Source: Bacillota bacterium
GTDB taxonomy: Bacteria > Bacillota > Clostridia > Clostridiales > Clostridiaceae
Assembly: GCA_023445445.1 (NCBI GenBank)
Contig: JAEXLD010000041.1
Location: 1 to 64,000 of the forward strand
Reading direction: 5' to 3'
Length of the DNA stretch: 64,000 nt
Shown here: in pieces, positions 16,777 to 25,068 of the stretch
Position numbering within the stretch: position 1 is the stretch's first letter
Layout of the letters: each line of letters opens with the position of its first letter
Program-made: the position numbers and the translations under genes
Notes under the pieces: model-generated
The model's database searches: none
What the model was told of the DNA's origin: nothing
Seen by the model: the letters and a program-made list of their open reading frames with translations, nothing else

Positions 16777-16979
16777 CTAATAATATATCAACTCTTTTTT
16801 CATCAGAATCTAACCTTTTATTAAAATAAAGTTTTTCAATGGCTATATCCATTTTTTATGAATTTCAATTAACTCTTTTTTTACTATATAAAGGATCATA
16901 CATTTTGCTAAGAGAAAGATTTTGAAAATTAGAATGTATCCCAAGCGTTTTTTCAACTAATGTTATAATCTTTTTTTCT
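16751..16979 (-). pseudogene. Relic of an MmeI/YeeA-type DNA methyltransferase (C-terminal end)
   Basis: On the minus strand three frames together read as the end of a class I DNA methyltransferase: …NFQNLSLSKMYDPLYSKK, then KELIEIHKK, then MDIAIEKLYFNKRLDSDEKR and a TAG stop at 16751-16753. The SLxxMYDPL / LxxxHxxxDxAVxKLY pattern is the usual C terminus of MmeI/type IIG restriction-methylases. At least two frameshifts separate the pieces and nothing upstream of about 16979 continues it. It is a remnant of a lost restriction-modification gene. Family call is by memory of the C-terminal pattern. Confidence 0.6.
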
Positions 16980-17356
16980 CATAAGCTTAAAAATCAAGGT
17001 AAGGAAAAAGTTGTTGTTAAGGTTAAACCTAATATTCGTAAAAAGGAAAAAAATAAAAATACTAAAAAAACAAATGATAAAAAGAAGCCGTTGAAAAAAG
17101 TAAAAAAGGATAAAGATGAATCAGGAAATGAAAAAGGAATTAGATATAACACTCATCCAGATATGGTAGAAAGATTAATTATATCAAATAAAGAGTATAT
17201 TAAATTCGATTTTAATGATACAGATGAAATGAAAATATTAAAGCTTGTGATGTTAAATTAACTGTAGTTGATGGAATAGGAGATGACTATCCAAATGAAT
17301 TTAGGCTAAAGTATAATTATGAAATTATTATAATTATTTATGTATCTTTCAAATAA
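16980..17356 (+). pseudogene. Relic of an unknown Lys-rich protein
   Basis: From about 16980 a Lys-rich coding-like stretch (…KVKPNIRKKEKNKN…) leads into a folded-looking segment with NTHPDMVERLIISN and EYIKFDFNDTDEMK. It ends at TAA 17259, while an overlapping frame continues plausibly as DVKLTVVDGIGDDYPNEFR to a TAA at 17354. The frame switch near 17235-17245 and the lack of a proper start mark it as a broken gene. I do not recognise the family. Confidence 0.45.
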
Positions 17357-17476
17357 AATAAGGATTCAATGATTATATTGAACATAGGCAACTTAAAATA
17401 ACTAACATAATATAATATATTAGCTATTATTAAAAATATAGCTATTATAGTCTATGTTTAAAATGGGGGACTTTAT

Positions 17477-18259
17477 ATGAATTCATTGCCTTGTATTCAG
17501 CTTAAAGATGAGTTTAATCCCATCTGTACAGATAATAATATTAATTTAGAACATGGATATACAGGTTCAGCACTAGTACCTAATGGTACTGAAGTTGGAA
17601 CCTCTTATATCATTTCTTCTATTGATGTAAATAACATAAATAGAAGATTATTAGAATTTGCTTGTAATATAATCAACACTAATTTTATTGGAACTATAAG
17701 CTTTCAAATATATAAGTTTTTTAATAATAACTCTAAATATATTTCAATTGGAGCACCTTGGATATTAGCATTTCCAGTTGCAAATACTGGAGCAGATATT
17801 CTCTCATTCTTTGTTTGTGATGATGATATTTCTTCAAATAAATGTACCTATATTGCACAAGCTTCTATTATTGATAGTTCATTTCGTAGTCTTTATTTAA
17901 CAGACATTGTTGGTGGAGTCAATAATGTAACTCTAGTGGGACCTGCTACCTTTATAGCTGATGGTGCTTTATTTACTATTAATGCAGGTACTAATCTTAC
18001 ATTGAATAACCTTCACGGTAATATAAATATACAAGGTTTATTTGGTAGTGTTTCTCAAGTTGGAAATACTATAACTGTAAACAATATTGAAGCAGGTAGC
18101 TTTATATTTACTGAATCATCTGGATTTAATAAAATTTCTATTCTAAGTGGCACCCTAAGTTTAACAATTAACCCTTTTAACGGAGAGATACTGGAGAGAT
18201 CTATTACTAGTGGAACTAGTGTTATTACAAATGGGACATTTGGATCTATATCTTTTTAA
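17477..18259 (+). CDS. DUF4489-like protein
   Basis: 260 residues, Asn/Ile/Thr-rich and beta-strand-like, with no signal peptide. The first half has LLEFACNIINTNFIGTISFQIYK followed by the ISIGAPW and FFVCDDD segments, which look like the DUF4489 domain of clostridia (function unknown, sometimes associated with spore or surface layers). The second half (about 145-260) is a run of short beta repeats (GPATFIADG, NLTLNNLHGNINIQG, VSQVGNTITV). GGGGGA precedes ATG. It stands alone between the relics and a transporter. Confidence 0.55.
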   Translation: MNSLPCIQLKDEFNPICTDNNINLEHGYTGSALVPNGTEVGTSYIISSIDVNNINRRLLEFACNIINTNFIGTISFQIYKFFNNNSKYISIGAPWILAFPVANTGADILSFFVCDDDISSNKCTYIAQASIIDSSFRSLYLTDIVGGVNNVTLVGPATFIADGALFTINAGTNLTLNNLHGNINIQGLFGSVSQVGNTITVNNIEAGSFIFTESSGFNKISILSGTLSLTINPFNGEILERSITSGTSVITNGTFGSISF

Positions 18260-18354
18260 ATATGCAATATGTATTTTATTGACGAATAATCTGTAACTAA
18301 GCTATTACAATTATCATAATTTATACTAGAGTAATTTATAGAGTGGAGAAATAC

Positions 18355-19752
18355 ATGATTAACTTAACATTAACACCACTACACTACATTTATCTTGTTT
18401 TGATAATAATTATTATAGTGGCTATGGTAAAGAAAAAAGATATATCTCTTATTTGTATAGCTGGTATATTTATTTTAGGTCTAATTGGAACAGGGTCGAT
18501 TTCTAAGGCAGCCATGGGAATTTTCAATAGCTTTGTTTATGCAACAAAGGAGCTAATGCCAACTATATTTATTATTTCAGTAATAACTGCTATGAGTAGT
18601 ATTTTAATGGATTCTGGTATAAATGATGAATTAGTATCTCCTTTTAAGGGAGTAATTAAAAACTATTGGATAGCTTACTGGGTTATTGGTATAGTTATGA
18701 TGATATTGTCTTGGTTTTTCTGGCCATCACCAGCAGTAGCCCTTGTAGGTGCTTTGTTTTTACCTTTAGCTAAGAAAGCAGGCCTTCCAGCTATAGGGGT
18801 AGCTATGGCTATGAATTTATTTGGACATGGAATTGCTTTATCAAGTGATTATATTATTCAAGCAGCACCAAAGCTTACAGCTGATGCAGCAGGAATACCT
18901 GTATCAAGTGTAATTTCAGCTAGTATTCCTTTAACTATAACCATGGGACTTGTAACTACTATTGCTGGATTTTATTTTCTTAGAAAGGATATAAAATCAA
19001 ATGAAGTTTCCTTTGAATATAACATTAACGGAGAAGAAGAAAATAAAGAAAATAAAATGCTAATTTCTTCGAAAAAATTAAGAAGAGCATTAGCTTTATT
19101 GATTTTAGTACTTTTTGCTTTAGACATAGTTATAATGTTTATAGCAAATCTACAAGGTGGAGATGCAACAGCTCTTATTGGAGGTACTGCAGTATTTATA
19201 TTATGCTTAATATCTATAATTTCATATAAAAAGCAGGCTCTTGAAAAAGTAACAGATGATCTTGTGAAGGGTTTGCAATTTGGTTTTAAAATATTTGGTA
19301 TTGTTATACCAGTTGCTGCGTTCTTCTATTTAGGAGATTCAGCTTTCAATGAAATTTTTGCTAATATACTTCCTGAAGCTTCTCATGGAATAGTAAATGA
19401 TTTAGGTTTAGCTCTTGCCAATATAGTACCTTTAAATTCAGCAATATCATCAAGTACCCTTACTATAGTAGGTGCTATTACAGGCTTAGATGGTTCTGGT
19501 TTTTCAGGAATATCCTTAGTTGGATCTGTTGCAAAGATATTTTCAACTGCCCTAGGTGGAGGAATAGCAACACTTACAGCTTTAGGACAATTAGCAGGAA
19601 TATGGGTAGGTGGAGGAACTTTAGTACCTTGGGCTGTAATCCCAGTTGCCGCAATATGTGGAGTGGATCCTTTTGAACTTACTAAGAAAAATTTTAAACC
19701 TGTTATAATTGGGTTAGTTGTAACTACTTTAGTTGCAATATTTTTAATTTAA
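18355..19752 (+). CDS. Putative ion-transporter-superfamily permease
   Basis: 465 residues from ATG 18355 (GGAG six bases upstream); an in-frame GTG at 18343 is the alternative. There are about 11-12 membrane segments, a central charged loop (about 220-245) and re-entrant-like Gly/Ser-rich segments in each half (FGHGIALSSDYII and NSAISSSTLTIVGAITG). This two-fold layout is that of DctM/ArsB/GntP-type carriers of the ion transporter superfamily. The substrate cannot be inferred and there is no linked enzyme gene. A terminator follows at 19798. Confidence 0.6.
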   Translation: MINLTLTPLHYIYLVLIIIIIVAMVKKKDISLICIAGIFILGLIGTGSISKAAMGIFNSFVYATKELMPTIFIISVITAMSSILMDSGINDELVSPFKGVIKNYWIAYWVIGIVMMILSWFFWPSPAVALVGALFLPLAKKAGLPAIGVAMAMNLFGHGIALSSDYIIQAAPKLTADAAGIPVSSVISASIPLTITMGLVTTIAGFYFLRKDIKSNEVSFEYNINGEEENKENKMLISSKKLRRALALLILVLFALDIVIMFIANLQGGDATALIGGTAVFILCLISIISYKKQALEKVTDDLVKGLQFGFKIFGIVIPVAAFFYLGDSAFNEIFANILPEASHGIVNDLGLALANIVPLNSAISSSTLTIVGAITGLDGSGFSGISLVGSVAKIFSTALGGGIATLTALGQLAGIWVGGGTLVPWAVIPVAAICGVDPFELTKKNFKPVIIGLVVTTLVAIFLI

Positions 19753-19797
19753 CTCTTCTTCTAGAACAATACTAATAGATATAAAATTATTAACCAT

Positions 19798-19841
19798 ATA
19801 CCTTATGGAGTATATATATAACTACTTTATAAGGTATTTTT
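19798..19841 (+). terminator. Terminator of the permease gene
   Basis: ATACCTTAT (19798-19806) pairs with ATAAGGTAT (19829-19837) followed by TTTT. Confidence 0.7.
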
Positions 19842-19944
19842 ATTATTTACATAATAGTTATAAAAATGTATAATTTTAGTTATAAATACTATTGAAAATA
19901 CTATATAATAAATATGTAATGTAATTTATTGGTATTAAATTTAT

Positions 19945-19983
19945 GGCTAAAATATTTTTAATTTAAGATGAAATATTTTAGCC
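19945..19983 (+). repeat. Perfect 13-bp hairpin in the leader of the 69-residue gene
   Basis: GGCTAAAATATTT (19945-19957) pairs perfectly with AAATATTTTAGCC (19971-19983) around a 13-base loop. It lies 30 bases before the ATG at 20015 and has no T run after it, so it is not an ordinary terminator; a leader regulatory structure is possible. Confidence 0.5.
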
Positions 19984-20014
19984 TCTATAATATCAATCAA
20001 CTTTTGGAGGGCAA

Positions 20015-20224
20015 ATGGTAGAATTTTTAGTTATAACAGATATGAACACCTATGATGAAGATATTGGATACTGCGGATTAAATGAAATTGAAGCTTATAA
20101 AATCTATAAAATCTTAAAGCTAAGACATAGAAGGGTAAACATAGTTAAAGCTAAAGTAGAGAAAATATTAATAAGAAATATTGAATTTATAAATAATTAT
20201 AAAATTATTGAAATAATAAAATGA
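20015..20224 (+). CDS. Small hypothetical protein
   Basis: 69 residues, MVEFLVITDMNTYDEDIGYC at the start and a basic, Ile-rich C-terminal half. No domain recognised. It has a good ribosome binding site (TTGGAGGG) at correct spacing, normal codon use for the window and its own leader hairpin, so I accept it as a real gene. Ferritin follows after 117 bases. Confidence 0.55.
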   Translation: MVEFLVITDMNTYDEDIGYCGLNEIEAYKIYKILKLRHRRVNIVKAKVEKILIRNIEFINNYKIIEIIK

Positions 20225-20341
20225 ATTCATCTAAAAGTAATATAGATTAAATTAATTATATTAACATAATATTGGAAAAATCATAAAAAAGGTATAGAAT
20301 ATAAATGAGATAAAATTTATACAGAGGAGGGGACATATTTT

Positions 20342-20857
20342 ATGTTAAGTAAAGAATTATTAAAAGCTTTAAATGATCAAATTAATTTTGAATTCTATTC
20401 TTCATACGTATATCTTGCTATGGCTGGATACTATGAATCTGTAGACTTTAATGGATTTGCAAATTTCTTTAGAGTTCAAGCAAAGGAAGAATTAGATCAT
20501 GCAATGAAGTTATATGACTATGTATATCAAAAGAATGGCACTGTTGTATTAGAGCAAGTAAATAAACCTAAATCAGATTTTAATGGGGTAATTGATGCTT
20601 TTGAAAACGCTTATGCCCATGAACAAGTAGTTACTAAGAAAATATATGCATTAACTGATATTGCCTATGAAGAAAGAGAACATTCTACAATAAGCTTATT
20701 AAAATGGTTTATAGATGAACAAGTTGAAGAGGAAAATAATTTTAATCAATTAGTAAAGAGATTAAAAAGAGTAGAAGATAATCCAACAGGTCTTTATTTA
20801 ATGGATGATGAATTAGCTACAAGGGTTTATACACCAATTACAAATACAAATAATTAA
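20342..20857 (+). CDS. ftnA: Ferritin
   Basis: 171-residue four-helix-bundle iron-storage protein. The ferroxidase residues are recognisable in NFEFYSSYVY (Glu17), KEELDHAMKLYDY (Glu50, His53) and the later AYAHEQ, plus a Gln in the DEQVEEENNF helix. It oxidises Fe2+ and stores it as a mineral core in a 24-mer, protecting this anaerobe against iron-driven oxidative damage. GGAGGGG precedes ATG. It is monocistronic, with a strong terminator shared with the convergent KilAC gene. Confidence 0.95.
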   Translation: MLSKELLKALNDQINFEFYSSYVYLAMAGYYESVDFNGFANFFRVQAKEELDHAMKLYDYVYQKNGTVVLEQVNKPKSDFNGVIDAFENAYAHEQVVTKKIYALTDIAYEEREHSTISLLKWFIDEQVEEENNFNQLVKRLKRVEDNPTGLYLMDDELATRVYTPITNTNN

Positions 20858-20885
20858 ATATATAGATTTTAGAAAATTAAACATA

Positions 20886-20931
20886 AAAAGACATATCAGA
20901 TTGATTAAATTTCAATCTGATATGTCTTTTC
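20886..20931. terminator. Bidirectional terminator between ferritin and KilAC gene
   Basis: A perfect 19-bp stem (20886-20904 with 20912-20930) with A run on the left and T run on the right. It serves both converging genes. Confidence 0.85.
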
Positions 20932-21238
20932 ACTTTACTTCTATTAATGGTAGTATATCCAACTTTTCCTTTAAAATCTTATATATAAATTCACGACCTT
21001 TTTCTGTCCAATAGGTTACAACTACAGCTTTTCCACTAGCAGTATTAATAGTCTTAGAATGAGTATATCCTTCCTTAGCATAATCCTGATATAGAACCCA
21101 CTTATTACCTAATCTATATTGAACTTTTAGGGCATTAAGTAGCTTATTCATCTTTAATCCAGACATTCCATAATCCTTTGAAATAAGTGTTATTGGAATA
21201 AGCAAATTATCATTTTTCAAATTCAATAAGTTTTCCAT
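20930..21238 (-). CDS. KilAC-type phage antirepressor C-terminal domain protein
   Basis: 102 residues that resemble the KilAC domain at the C-terminal end of phage antirepressors: LISKDYGMSGLKMNKLL, then WVLYQDYAKEGYTHSKT and WTEKGREFIYKIL ending DILPLIE. The N-terminal Bro/Ant domain found in phage versions is missing, so it is a stand-alone DNA-binding-like domain. It may be a domesticated phage remnant or a small regulator. It is divergent from the ParA operon (170 bases), which also suggests a mobile-element origin. Confidence 0.7.
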   Translation of the reverse strand: MENLLNLKNDNLLIPITLISKDYGMSGLKMNKLLNALKVQYRLGNKWVLYQDYAKEGYTHSKTINTASGKAVVVTYWTEKGREFIYKILKEKLDILPLIEVK

Positions 21239-21408
21239 TTATCTAACCTCCACATTACTTTTATATTTAGATATTTTAATGCCTTAATATTTATAAAATA
21301 TCTCTTCTACCTTTTATATACGCTAGTAGTTAGTAAATTTTAAAAATAGAATAAAAATAATTAAAATTAAATATATATAATGGTATAAATAAATTTAAGG
21401 AGTTTATA

Positions 21409-22305
21409 ATGGCTAAGAAAATATTTGTTGGAAACTATAAAGGTGGGGTTGGAAAGACAACAAGTATATATCAAATTGGTATGCATCTCGTTAATAAAGG
21501 TAAAAAGGTATTACTTATTGACTTAGATCCACAATGTTCATTAAGTGAGATTTGCATTGGAAAACTAAATACTTTAGATGAACTTAAATTTAATGAGTCT
21601 TTAAATTATATATATGATATATGGTTAAAAGCAAAACAATATCCACATATAGAGTTCAATTTTAAAAATGATATCCTAATAAAAAGAATTCCGCTAGAAT
21701 TAAATATGTACCTAGATTATATTCCATCTAATATATTTTATAGTGGAGGGGGATTAGATGAGATAGCAATGAGAATGAAAGATAATTTGGATGACTTAAC
21801 TGTATTACAACAATTTCTACAAAAACAAGGATTAGATAATGTTTATGACTATATTTTATTTGATTGTCCTCCAAGTAATAATGTTATAACTCAAGGAGCA
21901 TTTTTACTTTCAGACTACTTTATAATTCCAACAATTGTACAAGCTATAAGTATAAGAGGAGTAGCCCATTATATTAAGACAGTAGAAAAAATATATAATA
22001 AATATTGTGAAGAGCATGAAAATGCTGATATTGCTAAATTGTTATTTGGAGAAAGATCAAAGTTTTTAGGAATATTTCAAACATTAAAAAAGGGATCTGT
22101 TAATAATAATAGTGTATTAAATGAATTAAATGCTATGTTAGATAACTCATCTGTAGATACTGTATTAAAGTTAAAGGGCAAAGGTCCTTATTTATTTAAT
22201 TCAATTATAAAAAATTATGAGGATATTGCTAGAAATACAGCAGAAGGAATTATTGTTGATGAATATGAAAACTTAACTAATGAAATAATTGATTTAATAG
22301 AATAA
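21409..22305 (+). CDS. ParA-family ATPase, chromosomal orphan
   Basis: 298 residues. It has a deviant Walker A KGGVGKTT (about 11-18), switch I/II-type DLDPQCS and DCPPSNN motifs, the arrangement of plasmid and phage ParA/Soj partition ATPases. No ParB gene is beside it. A 166-residue unknown gene follows after 13 bases and a 54-residue Cys-rich gene after that, so they probably form a small operon. It could be the partition module of a former plasmid or prophage. AAGGAG precedes ATG. Confidence 0.85.
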   Translation: MAKKIFVGNYKGGVGKTTSIYQIGMHLVNKGKKVLLIDLDPQCSLSEICIGKLNTLDELKFNESLNYIYDIWLKAKQYPHIEFNFKNDILIKRIPLELNMYLDYIPSNIFYSGGGLDEIAMRMKDNLDDLTVLQQFLQKQGLDNVYDYILFDCPPSNNVITQGAFLLSDYFIIPTIVQAISIRGVAHYIKTVEKIYNKYCEEHENADIAKLLFGERSKFLGIFQTLKKGSVNNNSVLNELNAMLDNSSVDTVLKLKGKGPYLFNSIIKNYEDIARNTAEGIIVDEYENLTNEIIDLIE

Positions 22306-22318
22306 TTGAGAGGTAATT

Positions 22319-22819
22319 ATGGAAAACATATATGTTAAAGATATTATTAATATAATGACTAAATATTGTGGAATATTAAAAGTTATCAAATGTAAAAATC
22401 TTAATTCTCAATTAAAAGATATTGATAAGATTATTAATTATATTAGTTTATATAGTGATATCTCTTTAGAGAATATGAGGTTGAAATTAGATATTAAAGA
22501 ATATAAGGATAGTAAGAATACTAATAAACAATCTTTTTTAGATGTTATAAAATTATTAGAAAGCAAAGATTTTAATAAAATTAATGGTATAAAATTAAAA
22601 TACAATAATCTTAATACAAAGACAGATGTAGTGAAATTTATTCTAAGAAAAAGCAAAGAAGAATTGTTAAAATCATCAACTTTATTAGATTTAAATTTGC
22701 TTTACTATTTATTAAATGGAAATACAAAATTTATGAAAATTAAAAAGGAAGAAGTGTATAATAGCATTATAAGTTATATAAAAGCTATGAAGCAGGGAAA
22801 AGCATTTAAAAATCTATAA
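22319..22819 (+). CDS. Unknown partner of the ParA-like ATPase
   Basis: 166 residues, strongly basic and rich in Lys, Asn, Ile and Leu, mostly helical in appearance. No domain recognised. The 13-base gap to parA and good ribosome binding site (TGAGAGG) indicate co-expression, the position where a ParB or other DNA-binding adaptor would be found. It shows no ParB motif, so if it is the adaptor it is of a type I do not know. Confidence 0.6.
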   Translation: MENIYVKDIINIMTKYCGILKVIKCKNLNSQLKDIDKIINYISLYSDISLENMRLKLDIKEYKDSKNTNKQSFLDVIKLLESKDFNKINGIKLKYNNLNTKTDVVKFILRKSKEELLKSSTLLDLNLLYYLLNGNTKFMKIKKEEVYNSIISYIKAMKQGKAFKNL

Positions 22820-22887
22820 ATAGTATAACTAATACTAATTATAGAGAACCTGAAAATATAAATAAACTAAATTATAAAGGTGATTAA

Positions 22888-23052
22888 ATGAAAAAATGTA
22901 TGTATTGTAAAGAAGAATTAAATAATAAATATTTTGAAAATAAGATAGGATTTTTTTGTAGCGAAGAACATTATTTAAAGTATTTAGATAGCTTAAGTAA
23001 TGAGGAGTATATAGCCATTCAAAATAGATTTTGTGTTTGTAGTGATGATTAA
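22888..23052 (+). CDS. Small Cys-rich protein, zinc-ribbon-like
   Basis: 54 codons starting MKKCMYCKEELNNKYF. A CxxC pair at the N terminus is followed by GFFCSEEHYLKYL, i.e. C-x2-C...C-x3-H spacing able to bind one zinc, like MYM/TRASH-type fingers. Two further Cys (FCVCSDD) end the protein. AAAGG precedes ATG. It follows the ParA-partner gene by 68 bases and is probably the last gene of that operon. Function unknown. Confidence 0.55.
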   Translation: MKKCMYCKEELNNKYFENKIGFFCSEEHYLKYLDSLSNEEYIAIQNRFCVCSDD

Positions 23053-23136
23053 GTTCAATAATATTATATACAAATTATTAAAAAATATTGTATTTTCTTT
23101 TAAAAAGTGTTATATTTCATTAGAAATACTTTTAAT

Positions 23137-23163
23137 TTAGTTCAGAGAAACTAAGAAGGGGGA
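23137..23163 (+). promoter_or_regulatory. PyrR-binding-like RNA hairpin at the uracil permease ribosome binding site
   Basis: TTAGTT (23137-23142) and AACTAA (23149-23154) enclose the loop CAGAGA (23143-23148). PyrR anti-antiterminator loops have the consensus ARUCCNGNGAGGYU; here 11 of 14 positions agree and two of the changes fit stem pairing. The Shine-Dalgarno GAAGGGGG begins right after the stem, and no downstream terminator is present before the gene. This would allow UMP-bound PyrR to block translation directly. Confidence 0.55.
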
Positions 23164-23170
23164 TAATATT

Positions 23171-24460
23171 ATGAAAAAAATATCAGAAAATGAAGTGGCA
23201 ATGGTGGACGTCAACGAGAAGGTTCCACTAGGAAAGGCTATTCCATTAAGCATTCAACATTTATTTGCAATGTTTGGAGCATCAATTCTAGTTCCTATCT
23301 TATTTAACATTGATCCAACAACAGTACTATTCTTTAATGGGATAGGTACATTACTTTATGCCTTTATTACCAAAAGAGGTATACCAGCTTATTTAGGATC
23401 AAGTTTTGCTTATCTAGCACCAACATTTCTATTATTTAGTGAAGGATATACTTTTCAAAGTGTACAAAGTGGTTTTGTAGTTTCAGGTCTTGTTTTTTCA
23501 ATAGTAGCAATTATTGTAAGTTATACAGGTACTAACTGGATTAACAAATTATTTCCACCAGCAGCAATGGGTGCAATAGTAACTATAATAGGTTTAGAAC
23601 TAGCATCAAATGCAGCTGATATGGCAGGTTTCCCAGTTGGAGGCTCAAATTCACCAGAATTAAATACTACATGGGTAATAGTTTCAATGGTTACTCTTGC
23701 TACAGTTATACTATGTAATGTACTACTTAAAGGATTCTTAAAGGTAATTCCTATTTTAATAGGTGTTGTTGTTGGTTACATAACAGCTTACTTTGTAGGT
23801 CTTGTAGATTTTACGACTGTAAGTAATGCATCATTCTTTGCAACTCCACAAATACATTTAGCAAAATTTGAAATGACTCCAATATTAACTATACTTCCAG
23901 CTACATTCGTTGTATTAGCTGAACATATTGGGCATTTAAAGGTTACTAGTAGTATAGTGGGAAGAGATTTAACTAAGGATCCAGGACTACATAGATCTCT
24001 TTTAGGAGATGGTTTATCAACTATGGTTTCAGGTTTCTTTGGTTCAGTACCAACTACAACTTATGGTGAAAATATAGGTGTTATGGCATTAACTAAGGTA
24101 TATAGTGTATATGTAATATGTGGTGCAGGTTTAATTTCAATAGTACTAGGATTTTCAGGTAAGCTATCAGCATTAATAAGCACAATCCCAACTCCAGTAG
24201 TAGGAGGAGTTAGCTTATTACTATTTGGTACTATAGCAACATCAGGTCTTAGAACCTTTATAGAAGAAAAAGTTGATTATTCTAAATCAAGAAACCTAAT
24301 TCTTACATCAGTAATATTTATGGTTGGCTTAAGTGGAATTAAGTTAAGCATAGGTGTTGTAGAATTAAAGGGAATGGGTCTTGCTGCAGTAGTAGGAATA
24401 GCATTAAACTTAGCATTTTTAATATTTGATAAGCTTGGAATTATGAATGAAGAAGCTTAA
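23171..24460 (+). CDS. uraA: Uracil permease (NCS2 family)
   Basis: 429-residue membrane transporter of the nucleobase-cation symporter 2 family, importing uracil with protons. The N terminus has VPLGKAIPLSIQHLFAMFG, the middle VVLAEHIGHLKVTS and GDGLSTMVSGFFGSVPTTTYGENIGV, the classical UraA/PyrP substrate-site signatures (Glu in AEHIGH and GENIGV). Length and layout are typical. It is monocistronic with a PyrR-like loop over the ribosome binding site and a strong terminator at 24495. Confidence 0.93.
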   Translation: MKKISENEVAMVDVNEKVPLGKAIPLSIQHLFAMFGASILVPILFNIDPTTVLFFNGIGTLLYAFITKRGIPAYLGSSFAYLAPTFLLFSEGYTFQSVQSGFVVSGLVFSIVAIIVSYTGTNWINKLFPPAAMGAIVTIIGLELASNAADMAGFPVGGSNSPELNTTWVIVSMVTLATVILCNVLLKGFLKVIPILIGVVVGYITAYFVGLVDFTTVSNASFFATPQIHLAKFEMTPILTILPATFVVLAEHIGHLKVTSSIVGRDLTKDPGLHRSLLGDGLSTMVSGFFGSVPTTTYGENIGVMALTKVYSVYVICGAGLISIVLGFSGKLSALISTIPTPVVGGVSLLLFGTIATSGLRTFIEEKVDYSKSRNLILTSVIFMVGLSGIKLSIGVVELKGMGLAAVVGIALNLAFLIFDKLGIMNEEA

Positions 24461-24494
24461 TGTGATATTTAACTAAATAATATATCTATGTGTA

Positions 24495-24541
24495 TTATGG
24501 AATAGATTTACTAAATATAAATCTATTCCATAATTTTTTTT
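24495..24541 (+). terminator. Terminator of uraA
   Basis: TTATGGAATAGATTTA (24495-24510) pairs perfectly with 24518-24533, followed by eight T. Confidence 0.9.
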
Positions 24542-24673
24542 ATTATAAATAGAATTATTCTTACATTGACGTATTGATGCAGGTTTATTTTACTCAATAT
24601 AGGTATTATATGTTGAAAATGAATATTAAGAGTATTAGAATAAAACTAATAAATTACTGTTTAGGAGGAAGTT

Positions 24674-25048
24674 TTGGATAGAAAGTTAATTGAGAAAATA
24701 ATAGGCAAGAAATATTATGTTGATTTAAATGATGAAATATTTAATTTAAGAGAAATGACTTCAAATATGAGAGAAAAAATAGTATTTAAAGAAAACTTTA
24801 CAGAAGATTTTCTTAATGAAATAAAAAAGAAAGTGTTAAAATCTAAAACTGTTGTAGATAATATAATTGAAGGTCTAGAAAATGATAAATTTGTTCAAGG
24901 ATATACTAATAGTAAGATTTACTTACTAAAGTATTTAAAGGATTATCAATATAATTTAAATGGAATAATCAAAACAACAACCACATTAAGTTATGATGAA
25001 TTAATTATATATACAAATAGTTTAATAGATCTTATTCTGTTATTTTAG
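24674..25048 (+). CDS. Hypothetical protein, TTG start
   Basis: 124 residues, charged and helical, without a recognised domain. The start is TTG at 24674, supported by AGGAGG at 24663-24668. The C-terminal end (YDELIIYTNSLIDLILLF) is hydrophobic but short. Its stop codon TAG is the first part of the terminator stem shared with the convergent spoVAE gene. No function proposed. Confidence 0.6.
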   Translation: MDRKLIEKIIGKKYYVDLNDEIFNLREMTSNMREKIVFKENFTEDFLNEIKKKVLKSKTVVDNIIEGLENDKFVQGYTNSKIYLLKYLKDYQYNLNGIIKTTTTLSYDELIIYTNSLIDLILLF

Positions 25049-25068
25049 GGGCTGTGGCACAGCCCCTA
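25046..25068. terminator. Compact bidirectional terminator containing both stop codons
   Basis: TAGGGGCTGTG (25046-25056) and CACAGCCCCTA (25058-25068) form a GC-rich hairpin. The stop codons of both converging genes (plus 25046-25048; minus 25068-25066) are part of its ends. Confidence 0.75.
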
